NCBI RefSeq assembly: GCF_022447245.1
Contig: NZ_JAKVBC010000016.1
Coordinates: forward strand, 48,738 to 112,737
Length of the DNA stretch: 64,000 nucleotides
DNA from: Kordia sp.
Lineage (GTDB): Bacteria > Bacteroidota > Bacteroidia > Flavobacteriales > Flavobacteriaceae
Direction of reading: 5' to 3'
Numbering within the stretch: the stretch's first letter is position 1; each line of letters starts with the position of its first letter. The position numbers and the translations under genes were made by a program. Of this stretch, positions 63,929-64,000 are shown piece by piece. Below the pieces are notes generated by a model. That model worked only from the letters and a program-made list of their open reading frames with translations, had not been told where the DNA came from and searched no databases.

Positions 63929-64000
63929 ATTTTCAGATAAAAGTGGACTAGTTAAAGGATATTAATATAGGAGAGTTTAATATCTTCAAAGCATGCTTTG

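Noticed and set aside
1..64000. CRISPR arrays, insertion sequences, prophage genes or integrases
   Set aside because: No regularly spaced repeats, transposase-like proteins or phage genes were seen on either strand. The only integration-prone site, the tRNA-Pro gene, has no neighbouring integrase.

Overview
The window looks like a chromosomal segment of a marine-type member of the Flavobacteriaceae (Bacteroidota). The evidence is low GC, genes separated by AT-rich gaps with few Shine-Dalgarno sequences, several -7 elements of the Bacteroidota type (TAnnTTTG), a GldI gliding lipoprotein, a SusC/RagA-style TonB receptor, and many family-specific DUF neighbours (DUF5683, DUF6122, DUF3810, DUF3822). 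The short double-glycine peptides resemble those known from Kordia, so a Kordia-like organism is my best guess. This is inference; no 16S rRNA gene is present.

Layout. 1-10.6 kb: start of an OstA/LptA-like gene on the minus strand, an M16 peptidase, then a conserved plus-strand run parA-parB-DUF5683-dapB-lepB-wbqC-DUF6122 and two uncharacterised genes (one with an ADP-ribosyltransferase-like N-terminal motif, one with HELAH). 10.6-22.2 kb: mostly minus strand, with a small Cys-rich RiPP-like peptide, mutL followed by two rhomboid proteases and an endonuclease/exonuclease-family protein, purA with a Fur-family gene, a second RiPP-like peptide, a RelA/SpoT enzyme and an rRNA-type SpoU methyltransferase. 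22.3-35.8 kb: lipoproteins, two large exported amidohydrolases, a TonB receptor coupled to a beta-propeller phytase, a DUF3810 protein and PepD. 35.9-37.0 kb: a minus-strand cluster of three RiPP-precursor-like genes. 37.1-46.1 kb: housekeeping genes (cyclophilin-FKBP fusion, gldI, DHH phosphoesterase, ndk, recF-DUF721, TPR protein, ribH, rsmD, DUF3822). 46.2-56.6 kb: helicase, a frameshifted membrane gene, kdsB, HAD hydrolase, a nonsense-interrupted acetyltransferase, a KdnB-like dehydrogenase, a gene split by TAA, an acyltransferase and small exported proteins. 56.7-64 kb: methylmalonyl-CoA mutase (two subunits with a lipoprotein gene between them), an FtsB/DivIC-like protein, udk, tRNA-Pro(TGG), a lipoprotein, a DUF1905 protein and a 43-residue ORF.

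The most unusual signal is a scattered family of six RiPP precursor-like loci. They share a leader of the form LxLxK..I..L....L.GG, followed by Cys- and Thr/Ser-rich, mutually dissimilar cores. They match the style of Bacteroidota class I lanthipeptide leaders. No lanthipeptide dehydratase, cyclase or peptidase-transporter gene lies anywhere in the window, so these are orphan precursors that would have to be modified in trans. Two of the six were found only by translating gaps: one has no ATG start and one carries a TGA inside the leader. Two intact members share a promoter and 5' leader, which suggests duplication.

A second theme is gene decay between 48.2 and 52.5 kb. A membrane-protein gene is frameshifted, an acetyltransferase has an amber codon just after its active-site motif, and a repeat-type secreted protein is split by TAA in an otherwise continuous frame. 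Metabolically, the kdsB and kdnB-like genes suggest the amino sugar Kdo8N in the lipopolysaccharide core, and the receptor-phytase pair suggests phytate use.
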